DNA of 64,000 nucleotides from Datisca glomerata (Eukaryota > Streptophyta > Magnoliopsida > Cucurbitales > Datiscaceae). A program made the position numbers and the translations under genes. The notes beneath the pieces are model-generated. The model saw only the letters and a list, made by a program, of their open reading frames with translations, had not been told where the DNA came from and made no database searches. The stretch covers positions 248,001 through 312,000 of the forward strand of contig QANY01011455.1 of the NCBI GenBank assembly GCA_003255025.1, given 5' to 3'. Below, in pieces: positions 20,917 through 33,451 of this stretch (its first letter is position 1; the number at the start of each line of letters is the position of its first letter).

Positions 20917-23191
20917 GTCAGTGCCGAAATTGTTTATCTTTTTTTTTTCAATAAAATATGTTCACTTTCAATGGAATGTTTAAGCATAGTATTATTTGAC
21001 TCTTAGGATTTTTAGTGGAAAATATTCTTTACTTTGCAGAACTCAAATAACTCTGAAATTTAAACCCATAGTTTTTTTTTGTTTTTTTGGAAGAGAGAAA
21101 GTAGAAAAAAACTCTTTTGATGAGGATGCCAACTTCCCAAATCCAGTTTGACAAAGAGCTAATATGATGATGCAGTTACTACTTCTCTGCCGAACATGAA
21201 CGTTGCATACCCTCTGATACCTATTAATGTAGGTTGCAGTCTTTTTGGAAAATTTCATATACTTCCTAATTGAGAAGACAAAAAGCTTGGCTAGAGCTTT
21301 CATTATCTGGTAAATTTATATGAACTATACAAAAACTAGAAAGGCAGAAGATGTCTTTCATTTCTCTGTTACATTTAATTAACGATCATATGTTGACTCA
21401 CTCTTATGCAGATTTGCTGCTCTTGTGACTGTTAGGGTATGTGATTATGTTCTGGTACCTTATATTCCATCAGTATTGCGGCACTGACTTGGTCACTTGA
21501 AATCGTCACGTCTCTAGTAGCATGCCTCTTCTTGTTTGTTGCTTGTACTTTTCTCAATTAGAAACATGGGTTATTATTATATAAAGGACAACACACTACT
21601 TTTGATTGTTACATTCTACTCCTCTTTCTCTATATTAGTTTTTTGTGTGTTTTGATTCTTATAATTTCTTATGAATATGTCAAAATCTAAGCTTCTCATT
21701 TGTAATTTAGTTAATATCAAGATTTTTCTAGTTGGTTGAATTCAAAAGTGGTGGATTGAGAGATTTTTAGATGAATTGGTATTAGAACAAACACTTGTTG
21801 GATGTTTATTTGCGTTAGGATGCTTATTACTTAGTATCTAATGCAACATCTCACTGACACAAATGATACAAGGGATAACTGATGGTACACTTAATTCACA
21901 TAGTTAATTAGTTTTTGGTTCAGTATGCCTTGGTAGTGTTATGTTTAATTTCTGAAGTTTTTTTGATGAGTTTTCTATGCCTGAAATCTGATTGGTTGTA
22001 TATCCTTCACCACATATGAAATCTGATGCAAAGAGATAATAGGGAAAGACTTGGCAATTCTATAATTGTTATTTTGTTTTTGGTTCTGTATGGAATTTCT
22101 TCCTTCAAATTTGTCATCTTCTGGTTATATATTGCTTCTTTTTTAAACATAACACAACTGTTTCATCGCCTAATGCAACTTTTTCTTCTCTGTTTTCATT
22201 TATGAACTATTTTTGATGTTTTTTTTGGTTCCGTATACCTTGGTAGTTGGTATTGTTATGATTTTGCAGGTTTTTTAAATTAAGGTTAATGGGGGTAGAG
22301 ATGATAAATTTGGTTCAGAAAAGCTTGACCAAAGACGAGACGAATAAATCTCTATAGATGTTTATTTCACATCCATTCAAAAAGTTGATATGTGTTTTGT
22401 TCTTTTCTAACTGTGAGTTATTTTTTCATCTTTTACTAGGAATGTGGTCATTTGCTTTATTACTTATTCTGCACTTTTTGTCAATATTATGGAGAACTGT
22501 ATTCTACTTGTTTATTCATTGAAAAATATATGGTACATTTTACTAAGAATATAAGTATATGATGTTGATGATTGCTTGTTTGTAGATATCTGTAACTCTT
22601 TGGAACTATTGTATAGACTTCTCGAATTTGAAGAATAGAATTATATTTTTTAGGTTAACTTACATTATTTTGTGAAAATCTTTTTATATTTTTCATTTAT
22701 TAGAACAACAATTGCTTGTATGGTATAATCATAAGTTAGTTAGTTTTCAAGTTAGATTTATTCATAAGCATGTCAAATAAATAATGTAAAACTTTGTTGA
22801 AATGATTAAATGTTAATGTTGTCAATATTATATTGGTGTTCATTATGCTATTTAAAATTATCCTTTTGGAAGTGTTTAATATGAATACTTTGAACTTTAT
22901 AGTATCTCACTTTATAGGATACAAAGTTCTTATGAATATTGATTCACGAGAATTAAAATCACCTGTTGAATAAAAGTAACAAGAGTCATAAAACCTCATT
23001 AAACAACGTTCTATAGAAGTAAAAAAATCCTGTAAAAAGTGATTACCATAAGGGTCTTCACAGGAGGCGTTGCACCTCGCGAAAAAAATAGACTTTTAAT
23101 ATGAGGGGTTGTCATTGGCGCCGCATGATCTCTGTAGATTACTTTTCATGGGGATCTCCGCCTCTTGTAGAATGTCATATTTTTTGTAGTG

Positions 23192-24030
23192 TATACTTGT
23201 GGCGGTGGACTATGTGTCAAAGTGGATTGAAGTTGTAACTCTAACAACCAATGATGCTAAGGTAATGATCAAATTCTTTCAGAAGCACATTTTTACTTGG
23301 TTTGGGAACCCTCGTGCAATCATCAGTGATGAAGGCACTCACTTTTACAATAAATTCTTTGAAGGACTTCTAGTCAAGTATGGGGTGAAGCATAAGGTTG
23401 CTACATCATATCACCATCAGACCAGTGGCCAAGTGGAATTATCAAATTGTGAGATAAAGAGAATTCTGGAAAAAGTGGTGAATCCCAACAGAAAAGATTA
23501 GTCCATAAGGCTAGATGATACATTGTGGGCATATAGGACTACTTATAAGAGGCCTTTAGGAATGTCTCCCTGTAGGTTGGTCTTTGTAAAAGCTTGCAAT
23601 CTATCATTGGAGCTACATCATAAAGCTTCTTGGATTGTCAAAAAGCTAAACTTGAACTTACAGGCAAGAAGAGAAAAAAAAAGTATTGCAATTAAATGAG
23701 ATAGATGAATTAAGGCTATTTTCCTATGAGAATGCCAAGTTGTACAAGGAGAAAATAAAAAAATGGCATGATAAGAGGATCATGAATAGAGAGCTAGAGA
23801 TATATGAGTAATTGTTGTTGTTCAACTCAAAATTAAGGCTATTTCCTGAAAAGATGAAATCAAGATGGTTTGGGCCATTCAAGTTGATCAAAATCTACCC
23901 CTATGGAGTTGTGGTCTTAATGGATGAAAAGACTGTAAAAGGGTTCAAGGTGAACGAGCAAAGAGTTAAACAATACTTAGGTGGTGAGGTTGATAGAGTG
24001 AAAACCTCAATCCAACTTGGTGATCCATGA
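23192..24030 (+). pseudogene. Athila integrase, core and C-terminus after the CACTA insertion
   Basis: The catalytic core resumes with [20 protein letters not shown] (23199 onward; normally with A after E) and continues through [20 protein letters not shown] and [20 protein letters not shown] to an [10 protein letters not shown] segment, where a TAG after RKD breaks the frame (23499). In other frames follow LDDTLWAYRTTYKRPLGMSP and an ELDELRLFSYENAKLYKEKI-like stretch. The C-terminus (23812-24030) is open: LLLFNSKLRLFPEKMKSRWF to RVKTSIQLGDP and stop. Core D, D and E appear retained, but the stops make it a pseudogene. Confidence 0.9.
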
Positions 24031-24755
24031 TGATTGAAGCCCAAGTTAGGTTGAAGAATATAAATCAAGCGCTATTGGGAGGCAGCCTAGGGAGTGTTTA
24101 ATTCCATTTTTAATCAATTGTTTATTATCGTAGTTTATTTTGAATCATGCTAGAATATTGCATTTTAGGTCAAGATATGTTATTCTAGAAATAAAGATTT
24201 CTTTCTTCAAATGCTATCTTCATCATAAAAGTAGAATATTCCTCTCTAGGCTAAGATATCTTTGCTGATATTTGATTTTATCACAAAAATCTTACCCTTA
24301 AAAGACAATGTGCAAAATGGTTGCAGGAGAAAATCGTATGCAGGGTCCACTGTCAGGACAGTTGGCAGGAGGAAAGGAATTTATTGGATGGTTGATTGTT
24401 TCAACGCCAGGAAGGAAGTGCTACATCATCGCATATGCCAATGCAACAAATATTCCCTCCAATATTTGCACCCAAAACTCAACCAAACGCTTCATCTTCG
24501 TAAAATTTCAAATTTCCTCCCTCAAAATATCTCTAATTGAAAATGTTTTTTTATTTGCTTTTTGCAGGATCAAACGGTGATGGAGGTTCCATGTGGCAGC
24601 TCAAGGAGAGGCCTCGTGCCTTTAAATGTGAAGAGTCCCTTACCCATTCCATATGCAAAACATTTGATTTCAAAAAGCGCTTCCCTTTCGTCTCTAAGCG
24701 AGCCCCTATTTTCCCTAGACTGAAATTTTATTTCTCACAAAAATTTCTTCTTTGA
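24031..24755 (+). other. Athila spacer between pol and the downstream ORF
   Basis: After the pol stop comes CGCTATTGGGAGGCAGCCTA, a block typically found downstream of Athila pol. The rest has no recognised coding function; the overlapping short frames at 24262-24755 are not family-like. A TTTGCAG (24561-24567) resembles a splice acceptor before the downstream ORF and may serve its expression. Confidence 0.55.
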
Positions 24756-24884
24756 AAATGAGTAATCCAATTCAAAATCAAAGTGCCAGCCAAAACTTTT
24801 CGTTCCTATTGAGAAGTTCAGCAGTGAAGAGGCTGAATGAAGGTATGAAGAAGATATTCATACAAAGAAATTCCATGAGGAAAA
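24756..24884 (+). pseudogene. Athila downstream ORF, part 1 (before copia insertion)
   Basis: An ATG at 24758 starts MSNPIQNQSASQNFSFL. In the neighbouring frame the sequence reads KLFVPIEKFSSEEAE, then RYEEDIHTKKFHEE, which resembles the start of the conserved domain annotated in plants as putative plant transposon protein and found next to Athila elements. The frame is cut at FHEE by the copia element, whose target duplication GAAAA is at 24880-24884. The function of this ORF is not known. It sits where an env-like gene would be, but I see no envelope features. Confidence 0.65.
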
Positions 24885-26865
24885 TGCTGGTAACAGCGGC
24901 ACATCAGATGCACAGCGGGAGGGTTTTCAATTATTAAAAGGTTTGATATAAGACCACATGTCCCAGAAATATATTTGTGCAAATTTTTTTTTTCATACAG
25001 ATCCATTATATATCCATACATTAAATCAATAGACATTCAAAGTAAAGATCTTTTCCTCTTGAAGTGTATCAAGCATCATAGCTGTCTTCTAGTATAAAAC
25101 AACGAATCCACGAAGAACGAACTTGTGAGATTCACACCAAGATTTTCCAAAACAATCCTCAAACACACTAGGCATGTGTGGGTATGTAGAATGAAAAAGA
25201 ACAATTTTCTATCTCTAGATGTACTGAACACATGAGATCTAGAGATTTGGAGAAGGACTTTTGAGATAGAACTTGGACGGAGAATTAGGGAATTCGTAGA
25301 GCTTCAATTATCGATTGATTGATTAATTGCTTAATGAGACCAATAGAATATTATCAATTTATATTCCAAGTCAAGTCTCATTAGGTTTTGGTTTTAATAA
25401 AATAATAAAACTATTTTAAAATGTGCCACTGTAGTGCCGTTGGGTAATGTAGTGTGTCGTGCGCCAATCACTGCTCCAACACAATGATTGGCGTGTGGCA
25501 GTCTAAAATGCTACATGACAATTTTCTATTTTATTAATTTATTTAATGAGATAAATATCTATGCATTATTTCAAATAAATATAAATATCAGTTAATTCAA
25601 TAATTAACTTATCTGATAAAACCAATCAAGTAACATATCAGTTAATTCAAAATTAAATAATCAATTAATTAAAAATTAAATTCAATACTAATCAATATAA
25701 ATAATTAATTAAACCAATATTTATGAAAAAAAATAATTAATTTAATTAATTAATTCTCAATTAATTAATGACATATAATTATGTTATAATTATATACTTG
25801 CCTTGGAAACTCAATTCCTTTTGCAAACTAGTATTTTTCTTATGTCTTAAAACATTCACACCCTAAACTGTGTTGTATAGAGGTAGTTTAGGAATCATGA
25901 ACCCATAATTCTAAGCTTCAATAAATTACATTATTAATTAAACTCTTTAATTAAATAATCTTATTTATTAATTCTATTATTATTCCACTATAAATATGAA
26001 ATTGCACTCTTTAATAATTACTAATATATTTATAGAGATAATCTCATGTAGTCTATTGATATAATCAGTTCATGTAGTTTTATCCTCTAATTATTGGTTC
26101 GTAAATCAGGGTTAGGCAAAATTATGATTTTACCCTTCTAATTATCTCTTGATCCTTAAGTATAATTAATTCACTAATGAACGGGTAATTTATAACTGTA
26201 TTATAAATTTAAGTTCAATAACCATTCAGTCTCAGAATTAACACTTAATGGAATCAATATTTAATCCATTAGGAAAGCCTGGATTCCAAATATTGTAAGA
26301 TCATGTTCACAACCTTCCATGTCACTGAATCTTCAAAACAAAAGTCACTAGCATGTTTTACAAACAAACCTTAACGAGTGAATCAAAAGATCCAGTAGAT
26401 ATGTATTGGAGTTCATGACTACTCAGGATTTAGACTGGTCTACATATGATCATCTGATTGATTTGTATTAAATCTTTATTATAAATGGTAAGTTAATAAA
26501 GATATTAATTTACATCGGTCTTGTCCTCTATAATCTAATTTTATAAAGTACCATCACTAAGATGTCTATCCATATCAGTGGTCTGGATCTAGATGACATG
26601 CATTAAAAATGCTTAGCGAACTGTACTAGCAATCATTCATTAAAGATTTCATACTTTAATATGTTGCGGACTATTTTAATTATGTATGATCTTAATCTTC
26701 GTGTACTAATAAAGATCATAGTCTCATTAATGCATATGAAATTTTCAGATATTTATATTAATTATTCAACAATAATTCAGAGAATACAATTGTAAGAAAA
26801 ATGCGCTTTAATTAATTTTTAAATAAAATGTATTTACACATGCTTTGAGGGCACTATGCCCAACA
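24885..26865 (-). repeat. 3' LTR of the first copia element
   Basis: Starts TGCTGGTAACAG and ends GCCCAACA on the plus strand; aligns throughout with 31468-33451. On the minus strand it begins TGTTGGGCATAGTGCC and follows the purine tract. Confidence 0.88.
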
Positions 26866-26880
26866 ATCTCCCACTTGCCC
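26866..26880 (-). other. Polypurine tract of the first copia element
   Basis: Minus-strand GGGCAAGTGGGAGAT directly before TGTTGGG of the 3' LTR, a standard plant copia arrangement. Confidence 0.85.
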
Positions 26881-26989
26881 TAAAGTAAATGTGACATCTC
26901 TCTCAACCTCATATTCGCACATGACCCTCGAACGACTTCACTGGAAGTGTCTTGGTAAAAGGATTAGTCTGGTTCTGATCTGACGCTAT

Positions 26990-27605
26990 GTTCATAACAT
27001 TCACATCTCCTCGGAGTACGATCTCTCATAGAAGATGGTATTTTATCTCAATGTGCTTGTCCCTCTTGTGACTCCTTGGTTCTTTTGAATTAGTTAACAC
27101 TCCACTATTGTCACAGTACATGATTAGTGGCTTATCCATAACTAGAATTACTTTAAGATCAATATAGAACTTTCTGAGCCAAACCGCTTCTTTCACAGTT
27201 TCATAAGCAGCTATATATTTGGCTTCCATGGTAGAATCTACAATACTGGATTGTTTAATACTTCTCCAGACTACACCTCATGCACCTAAGGTGAGTACTG
27301 GTCTAGACGTCGACTTTTGACTGTCCCTATCTGATTGAAAATCAAAATTAGTATATCAAGTGAGGTTCATGTCTCCTCATGAATAAATAGGCATATAATT
27401 TCTCATTCTCCGAAGTTACTTGAGAATATGATTTACCACAATCCAGTGTTGAAAACTAGGATTCGATGATAACGACTGATAATTTCTACTGCATAACAGG
27501 TGTCTGGTCTCGTACACAACATGGCATACATGAGGCTCCCGGCTACTGAAGCATAAGGAACCTTTCTCATATACTCTTCATCCTGAGGTGTCTTAGGACA
27601 CTAAT
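26990..27605 (-). pseudogene. Copia RT C-terminal end and RNase H (first copia element)
   Basis: On the minus strand the part nearest 27605 reads CPKTPQDEEYMRKVPYAS and AGSLMYAMLCTRPDTCYAVE, the very end of copia RT. RNase H follows: a degenerate GGAVSWRSIKQ-like segment, STMEAKYIAAYETVKEAVWL, then KPLIMYCDNSGVLTNSKEP and KHIEIKYHLL (27026-27229). The DNS motif and the E of the TMEAE-type motif are recognisable (E replaced by K). The domain is open only in pieces. Confidence 0.85.
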
Positions 27606-27639
27606 CCTTGAAAAGCACAATGGTGGACACCCCATATAC

Positions 27640-28800
27640 GGAAATGACGCAAACTAGGTTTAGAGCCATTATATAACTCTAATGTTGTCTTGATTACAGA
27701 CTTAAAAGAAACTACAGTTGTCGTATGAAGTGCATATCCCTAGAATGTGTCTGGTGGTGATGAGTAGCTTAACATCGACCTAACCATATCTAATAAGGTT
27801 ATGTTTCTCCTATTTGAAACACCATTTTGCTGTGGTGTTCCAGATGCTGTTAGTTGGGATAGAATGTCATTTAGTAGGTAATCCTTGAATTCTAAATCCA
27901 AGTATTCACCACATCGATCTGATCGAAGTGTTTTCAGAGATTTACCTAATTACTTTTTAGCTTCTTCTTTGAAGTCTTTAACCTTTCTAAAAGTTTCAGA
28001 CTTTCTATGCATTAGGTATGTATAACTGTATCTTGAGTAATCGTCAATTAAAAGTGACGAAATACTCATACTCACTTCTAGCTTGTATAATGATCGGTCT
28101 GTAGATGTCATTATTTACTAGCTCAAGTAGTATTTTGGCTCTTTGGCCCTTTTTAGAGAAATGTCTCTTAGTCATTTCATACCCTCTAGACATGATTCAC
28201 AAACCGAAAGAGTTTCAACTTTTAGTTCTCTCATAACACCATGCTTTGTTAATCGATTTATTCTGTCAAGATTAATATGTCCCAACCTAAGATCCAAAGA
28301 TACGTATCATCTTCTTAAGAAATCTTTTGTCGTTTGTTACATTTTGGATTTGCTACTTCAAATAATTCTGAATTATTTAATGTGCATTCAGTTGGTTTAA
28401 GCATATACAGTTCGTTTGAAACTTTTGCATGATAAATATTAAAACTGTTCTTTGAAATAACAAACAAATTATTACTAAAGGAAATATCAAAATGTTGTTC
28501 ATGCAACAATGATAAAGAAATTAAATTTCTAAAAAATCCTGGAATAAAATAAACATTATTCAAAACAAGAAATTTATTTCTAAAATTTAAAAGGATTGTT
28601 CCTAATGCTTTTGCTTAAATGACCACGCCACTACCAACTCTCATTATGACCTCGCCATCAGTAAGCTCCCTTAAAGAATCAAGTATCTACAAAGAAGAAC
28701 AAACATGGTTAGTGGCCCCTGAATCTATAATCAAGGATGATAAATCATTTTTCACTAAACAAGTTTCAAGTACAAGTAAATCAAAACTATCTTTTTTTTT
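27640..28800 (-). pseudogene. Copia protease and integrase remnants (first copia element)
   Basis: The protease is read at about 28699-28725 as DSGATNHVC, with the catalytic aspartate. After stops, an open minus frame (28315-28563) gives MNNVYFIPGFFRNLISLSLL and HEQHFDISFSNNLFVISKNS, the usual link to integrase. The integrase zinc region near 28150-28310 reads LGHINLDRINRLTKH and ETLSVCESCLEG in shifting frames. The core near 27890-28080 reads YSRYSYTYLMHRKSETF, LKTLRSDRCGEYLD and ASGTPQQNGVSNRRN. Near 27640 it reaches HFRIWG and then jumps straight into the RT end. Confidence 0.82.
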
Positions 28801-28819
28801 TTCAGCTCGGAGAGATACT

Positions 28820-29640
28820 TGTTATGTTTCTCTTCTAGTGGCCTACAACTCCACAATGGAAACATTTTCCTTTGAGTTCTTTCTTCTTTGAGTTATTGTC
28901 TTTCTTGTTCTTCTTGACCTTAGGTGACTTCTTGGCTTTCTTTCCTTTCTTATCCTTGCCATTTTCCTTTCAATTATTATTCTTCCTTTTCTAACTTTTG
29001 TCGTTTGAGGAAGAAGGCTTTTGCTCAACAATATTTTCCTCACCCTCTTTAGTCATACTCATGTTGAATTGCAACTTGTCCATAATATATTTGGTAGTGA
29101 ACGCATAAAAAGAAGGTGTGCGTGATTCAAGTATAATGCTAATTTGAGTTTGCTCATCAATGGTAGCCCCATGTACTTCTGCTTCATCCATTATATTGAT
29201 CATGTTCAAAACATGTTCTAGCATAGAAATACCTTTCTTCATCTTAGTAGTCATATAGTTTAGTAGCTTCACGATGACTTTGATCAGTTGCTGCCCCAAC
29301 ATAGCTTGAAGAGATTCCATAATCTCATAGGTAGTTTCCATGCTTCCGTGCTTAGTTCTAATAATATCATTCATGTTAACAAGCACGTATCACTTGGCCT
29401 TATTGTTGGACTGAATCCAAGCATCATATTTATCCTGAATGTTTTTCGGGATATTGGTAGCGGGAATTTCAGGACATTCTTTAATAAAGACAAACTTATG
29501 GTTCTCACATATTAACATCAAATTCAAATTTGATTCCCATCTTATAAAGTTATCTCCCTTGAGTTTTTCGAGTGCAAGTAAAGCAGTAATAAGATTGTGC
29601 ATGGTAGGAAAATTCAATATAATTGAAATAAATATCAAAA
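28820..29640 (-). pseudogene. Copia gag with zinc knuckle (first copia element)
   Basis: Minus-strand gag begins around 29600 (ITALLALEKLKGDNFIRWES and NLNLMLICENHKFVFI) and continues through DKYDAWIQSNNKAK. After a frame change it reads MLVNMNDIIRTKHGSMETTY...MLGQQLIKVIVKLLNYMTTK and IDEQTQISIILESRTPSFYA. A lysine-rich stretch follows and then GKCFHCGVVGH (near 28839-28875), the CCHC zinc knuckle, where a stop follows H. The order and wording match copia gag. Confidence 0.82.
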
Positions 29641-31453
29641 TTTTGAAAAGTAAATGTTATGCATGTATGCAACATATCAAACACATAAATTTAACAATTA
29701 CTAATCCACGATAATACAACCTAACAATTAATGTGTCTCCTTAGGATCAGTCATATTAATTTTAAAATTGTCTATAAGACATTCTCATCTTTATTATTTT
29801 AAACTTATAATATCTCATATTTTCTCTTTTAATAATAAGGTAACATTTATTTGGTTAAGTCATAATTACTCATTTCAAAGCTTAATTGTGATTTTATGGG
29901 TGTAACCCATTATTTCAGAATCCATGACTTAGTTTAGAAAATGCTGCCTGAGGGTCGGTCAAGTCTAAAATATGTCACTTAATCCTATCTTTAAAGATGA
30001 TAACCTTGATATTGATATAGTTCAAAACCTTCCTAAGGAGGATGAAAATAAAGCCGTCTCGAGGCCCTCACCATATCTCACATTCTTGTACTAATAATGG
30101 AGATCATACGTCACATTGACGTGTTAACCTTCTCTCACTTATTATTTTACAATAAATGTGTTTCTACTTAACTAATCAATTAATTCCAAATTAATTACTA
30201 GTTACTATAACCCTATGAATGAAAAAAAAAGTATTAATCTAATCTAATTGATCTAAGTTTATTTGACCTTAAAAGGAGCCTAACACTAAGTTAGGTGAAC
30301 TTATAATAACTAATTAATAGATTACATTCATCTACCATTAATAAATTATTTTTTAATTAAAATAGGTTATCCTAAAGGCCTAACTAAACGCATGCCTTTA
30401 GAGTGGTATAATTATCAAAATTAACTAATTCAAACTTAGTATTTTAGATGTAATTGATTTCAGAAAACAATTTATATACCCACTTTAGGACAATCCTAAT
30501 AAATCATATTTTTTACAAATGGGATGCATGATTAAATAAAATTGTGTAGGGTTTCATGTATGGCATGTGATTGACTAATGCGTGAACATGTTATTAGTCA
30601 AATCAATAAATATTTATTTAAATAGATATAATAAATAAATAAATAAATGATGAGCCGAGTGACTATTAAGTATTTCTAAATTTACAAACATAAAAAATAG
30701 AAATAATTACAAAGCGGGCTTTAGAAATACATATTTCCAAAAGATGCTCCTTCTCCATTAAAGGTTCGTCTTCATAATTTTCAAGCTTTGAGCAAAACTC
30801 ATTTAATTAAGAAAAAAATTCTAATTAAATAACCCGTTAATTATCCTTTTAAATTAACTGCATTTAATTAGTCAAAAAATAATTTAATGACTTAAATGAA
30901 CTCGGGTCAAACCTAATCAATTAATTAATTTTAATTTTACAAAAATTAAAATCGGTAACTAATTTTTAAAATTACATTGATTTGAAAATTAAATAACAAA
31001 AATTGGACTAGGGCTTTTTGAAGCACCACAGGATTAGGATGCCATGGTACCAAAGCATCCATGCCCGTACCTCGGTAGCCGTGGGGATTCTTGCAGGTGG
31101 TGGCAGCGGGACAATCCCGCTGCCGCCGCCAACGAAAGTGGAGTTCCGTCACGAAACTCATCCTCCTTTTCTCCTCCATATATGTCTCATGAGTTCTTCG
31201 TCTTCTTGCATATGAAACTTTAACAACATAATATTCAAAATAAAATTACAAAAATTCTATGCCTCAAACAGCTTACACAAGATCTAAAGAGAAAATAGAA
31301 GAAAGCCTAAACCTAAAAGTCACCGTACAATTAACGATTCATCATTAACCATACATTCAAAAAACAAACCATCCATTTATTCATACATATCAATATATAT
31401 AGGATAATGCAAGAAAAATCACACAACATTTAATGTATACATATATAGTGACC
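29641..31453 (-). other. Untranslated leader of the first copia element
   Basis: About 1.8 kb between primer-binding site and gag. AT-rich, no recognised coding function. A GC-richer patch at 31020-31160 contains a CCACCACCTGCAAG-like run. I see no second element boundary. Confidence 0.6.
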
Positions 31454-31465
31454 GCTATGATACGA
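31454..31465 (-). promoter_or_regulatory. Primer-binding site of the first copia element
   Basis: Minus strand TCGTATCATAGC, matching TGGTATCAGAGC at ten of twelve bases, two bases inside the 5' LTR. Confidence 0.75.
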
Positions 31466-31467
31466 AT

Positions 31468-33451
31468 TACTGTTACAGTGGCGCATTACATGCATGACAG
31501 AAGGATTTTTAGTTATAGAAATGTTTGATACAAGACCACATGTCCCAAAAGTATTTTTATGAAATTTTTTCCACACAGGTCTATTATATATCTATACATT
31601 GAATCAATAGATATTCAAAGTAAGAGGTCTTTACCTCTTGAAGTTTACCAGGCATCCTCGTTGTCTTCAAGTAGAAAACAAAGAACGTCTAATTCCAGAA
31701 CAACAGACTTGTGAGATTCACACTAGGATCTTTCAAACCAATCCTCAAACATACTAGGATGTGTGTGGGCACGTAGAATGATCAAGAATAATTTTCTATC
31801 TCTAGATGTACTTAACACATGAGATCTAGATATTTGAAGAATGACTTTTGAGACAGGACTTTAACAAAGAATTAGAGAATTCACAGAGCTTCAATTATCG
31901 ATTGATTGATTAATTACTTAATTAGGTTTGGGTTTTAATAAAATAATAAAACTTTTATAAATGTGCCACAGTAGTGGGACCCACTATAGTGTGCCGTGCT
32001 CCAATCACTGTTCCAACACAATGATTTGCGTGTGGCAGTCTAAAATATCACATGATAATTTTTGTATTTTTATATTTTATTTAATCAGATAAATTTCTAT
32101 GCATTATTTCAAATAAACATAAAAATCTGTAAATTCAAAAATTAACTTATCTAATCAAACCTATCAACTAATTTATCTATTAATTCAAAACTAACTGATC
32201 AGTTAATTCAAAATTTAAATTATTATCTTATAATAATATAATATTTATTTAACTTCATAAATTAAATATTTTGACTCAATATCGATTAATTCATAACTAA
32301 TCAATATAACTAATTAATTAATCAATATTTCTGAAATATAAATTAATTAATTCTCAATTAATTAATGACATATAATTATCCTATAATTATATACTTGTCT
32401 TGGAAACCTAATTCCTTTTGCAAACTAGTCATTTTCTTATGTATTGAAACATTCACACCTTAGAATGTGTAGTACAAAGGTGGTTTGAGGACCATGGACC
32501 CATAATTATAAACTCCAATAAACCAGATTATTAATTAAATAATCTTATTTGTAAATTTCAATATTTTTCACTATAAATATGGAATTACATTCTTAGTAAT
32601 TACAAAATATATTTACAGAGTAATCTCTTGTAGTCCATTGATATAATCACTTTATGTATTTATATCCTCAAGTTATTGGTTCGTAAATTAGTGCTGGTAA
32701 AAATATCATTTTGTCCTTCTGATTACCTTTAAGTACATTCCGATTACCTCCTGATCCTCAAGTACCATTAACACACTAGTGAACGATTAAATTTGAGCTT
32801 AATAACCATTCAATCCCAGAACTAACGCTTAAGAGAACCAATATATGATCTATTAGGAAAGCTTGGATTCTAAATTTTGTAGGATCATGTTCCCAGTCAT
32901 CTATATCACTAAATCTCCAAAATAAAAGTCACTAGCTTATTTTACAAACAAATCTTGACAAGTGAATTAAAAGTTTTAGTAGACATGTGTAGGAGTTCAT
33001 GACTAATTATGATTTAGACTGATCTACATATGATCATCTGATTAATGTGTATTAAGTCTTTATAGAAAATGGTAAGTTAATAAAGATATTAATTCACATC
33101 GGTCATGCCCTATATAATCTAATTATATAAAATACATTCACTAAGTTGTCTTTTCACATCAGTGATTTGGATTTAGATCACATGTATTCAAATTATTTAG
33201 CAAATCGTACTAGCAACCATTCATTAAAGATTTCATACTTTAAAATATTGTGGACTGTTATATTCATTATCTATGATATTAATCCTCTTTTACTAATACA
33301 ATATCATAGTCTCATTAATGAATATAAAATTCTTAGATATTATATTAATTATTCAATAATAATTCAGAGAATACAATTATAAAAAAATGCGCTTTTATTA
33401 ATTTTCAAATAAAATGTTATTACATAGGCTTTGTGGGCACTATGACTAACA
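31468..33451 (-). repeat. 5' LTR of the first copia element
   Basis: A 1,984-bp LTR beginning TACTGTTACAG and ending GACTAACA on the plus strand, followed by GAAAA. It differs in length from its partner by only a few bases overall, although substitutions and small indels are common. Confidence 0.88.

Larger units (their letters stand above)
19036..23191 (+). mobile_element. Non-autonomous CACTA element carrying a host gene exon
   Basis: The 4,156-bp insert begins CATTACAAGAAATATAACAT and its end is the complement of CACTACAAAAAATATGACAT, so the ends are CACTA-type inverted repeats of about 24 bp. A 3-bp duplication, TAT, flanks it (19033-19035 and 23192-23194), as required for this superfamily. 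It sits in the integrase of the Athila element. No CACTA transposase (TNP2-like) is visible. The interior is pyrimidine-rich near the left end, contains a histidyl-tRNA synthetase exon at 20794-20916 on the plus strand, and is otherwise intron-like AT-rich sequence with many T-tracts. It looks like a gene-capturing Pack-CACTA element. Confidence 0.85.
24885..33451 (-). mobile_element. Ty1/copia element with ~2-kb LTRs and a large internal deletion
   Basis: An 8.6-kb element on the minus strand. LTRs of 1,981 and 1,984 bp (24885-26865 and 31468-33451) are flanked by GAAAA (24880-24884 and 33452-33456). The purine-rich tract is at 26866-26880 and a tRNA-Met type primer site at 31454-31465. Minus-strand order is gag, protease, integrase, RT end, RNase H, which is the copia order. 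LTR length and gag/RNase H wording suggest the Tork/Angela group, but this was not tested. Most of RT and the integrase end are deleted near 27605-27640, so the element cannot move by itself. It lies inside the Athila downstream ORF. Confidence 0.9.

Noticed and set aside
19036..23191. Helitron as the vehicle of the histidyl-tRNA synthetase exon
   Set aside because: Clear CACTA-type inverted ends and a TAT duplication; Helitrons have neither.
24262..24755. Three overlapping plus-strand open frames
   Set aside because: They lie in the Athila spacer between pol and the next ORF and show no conserved motif.
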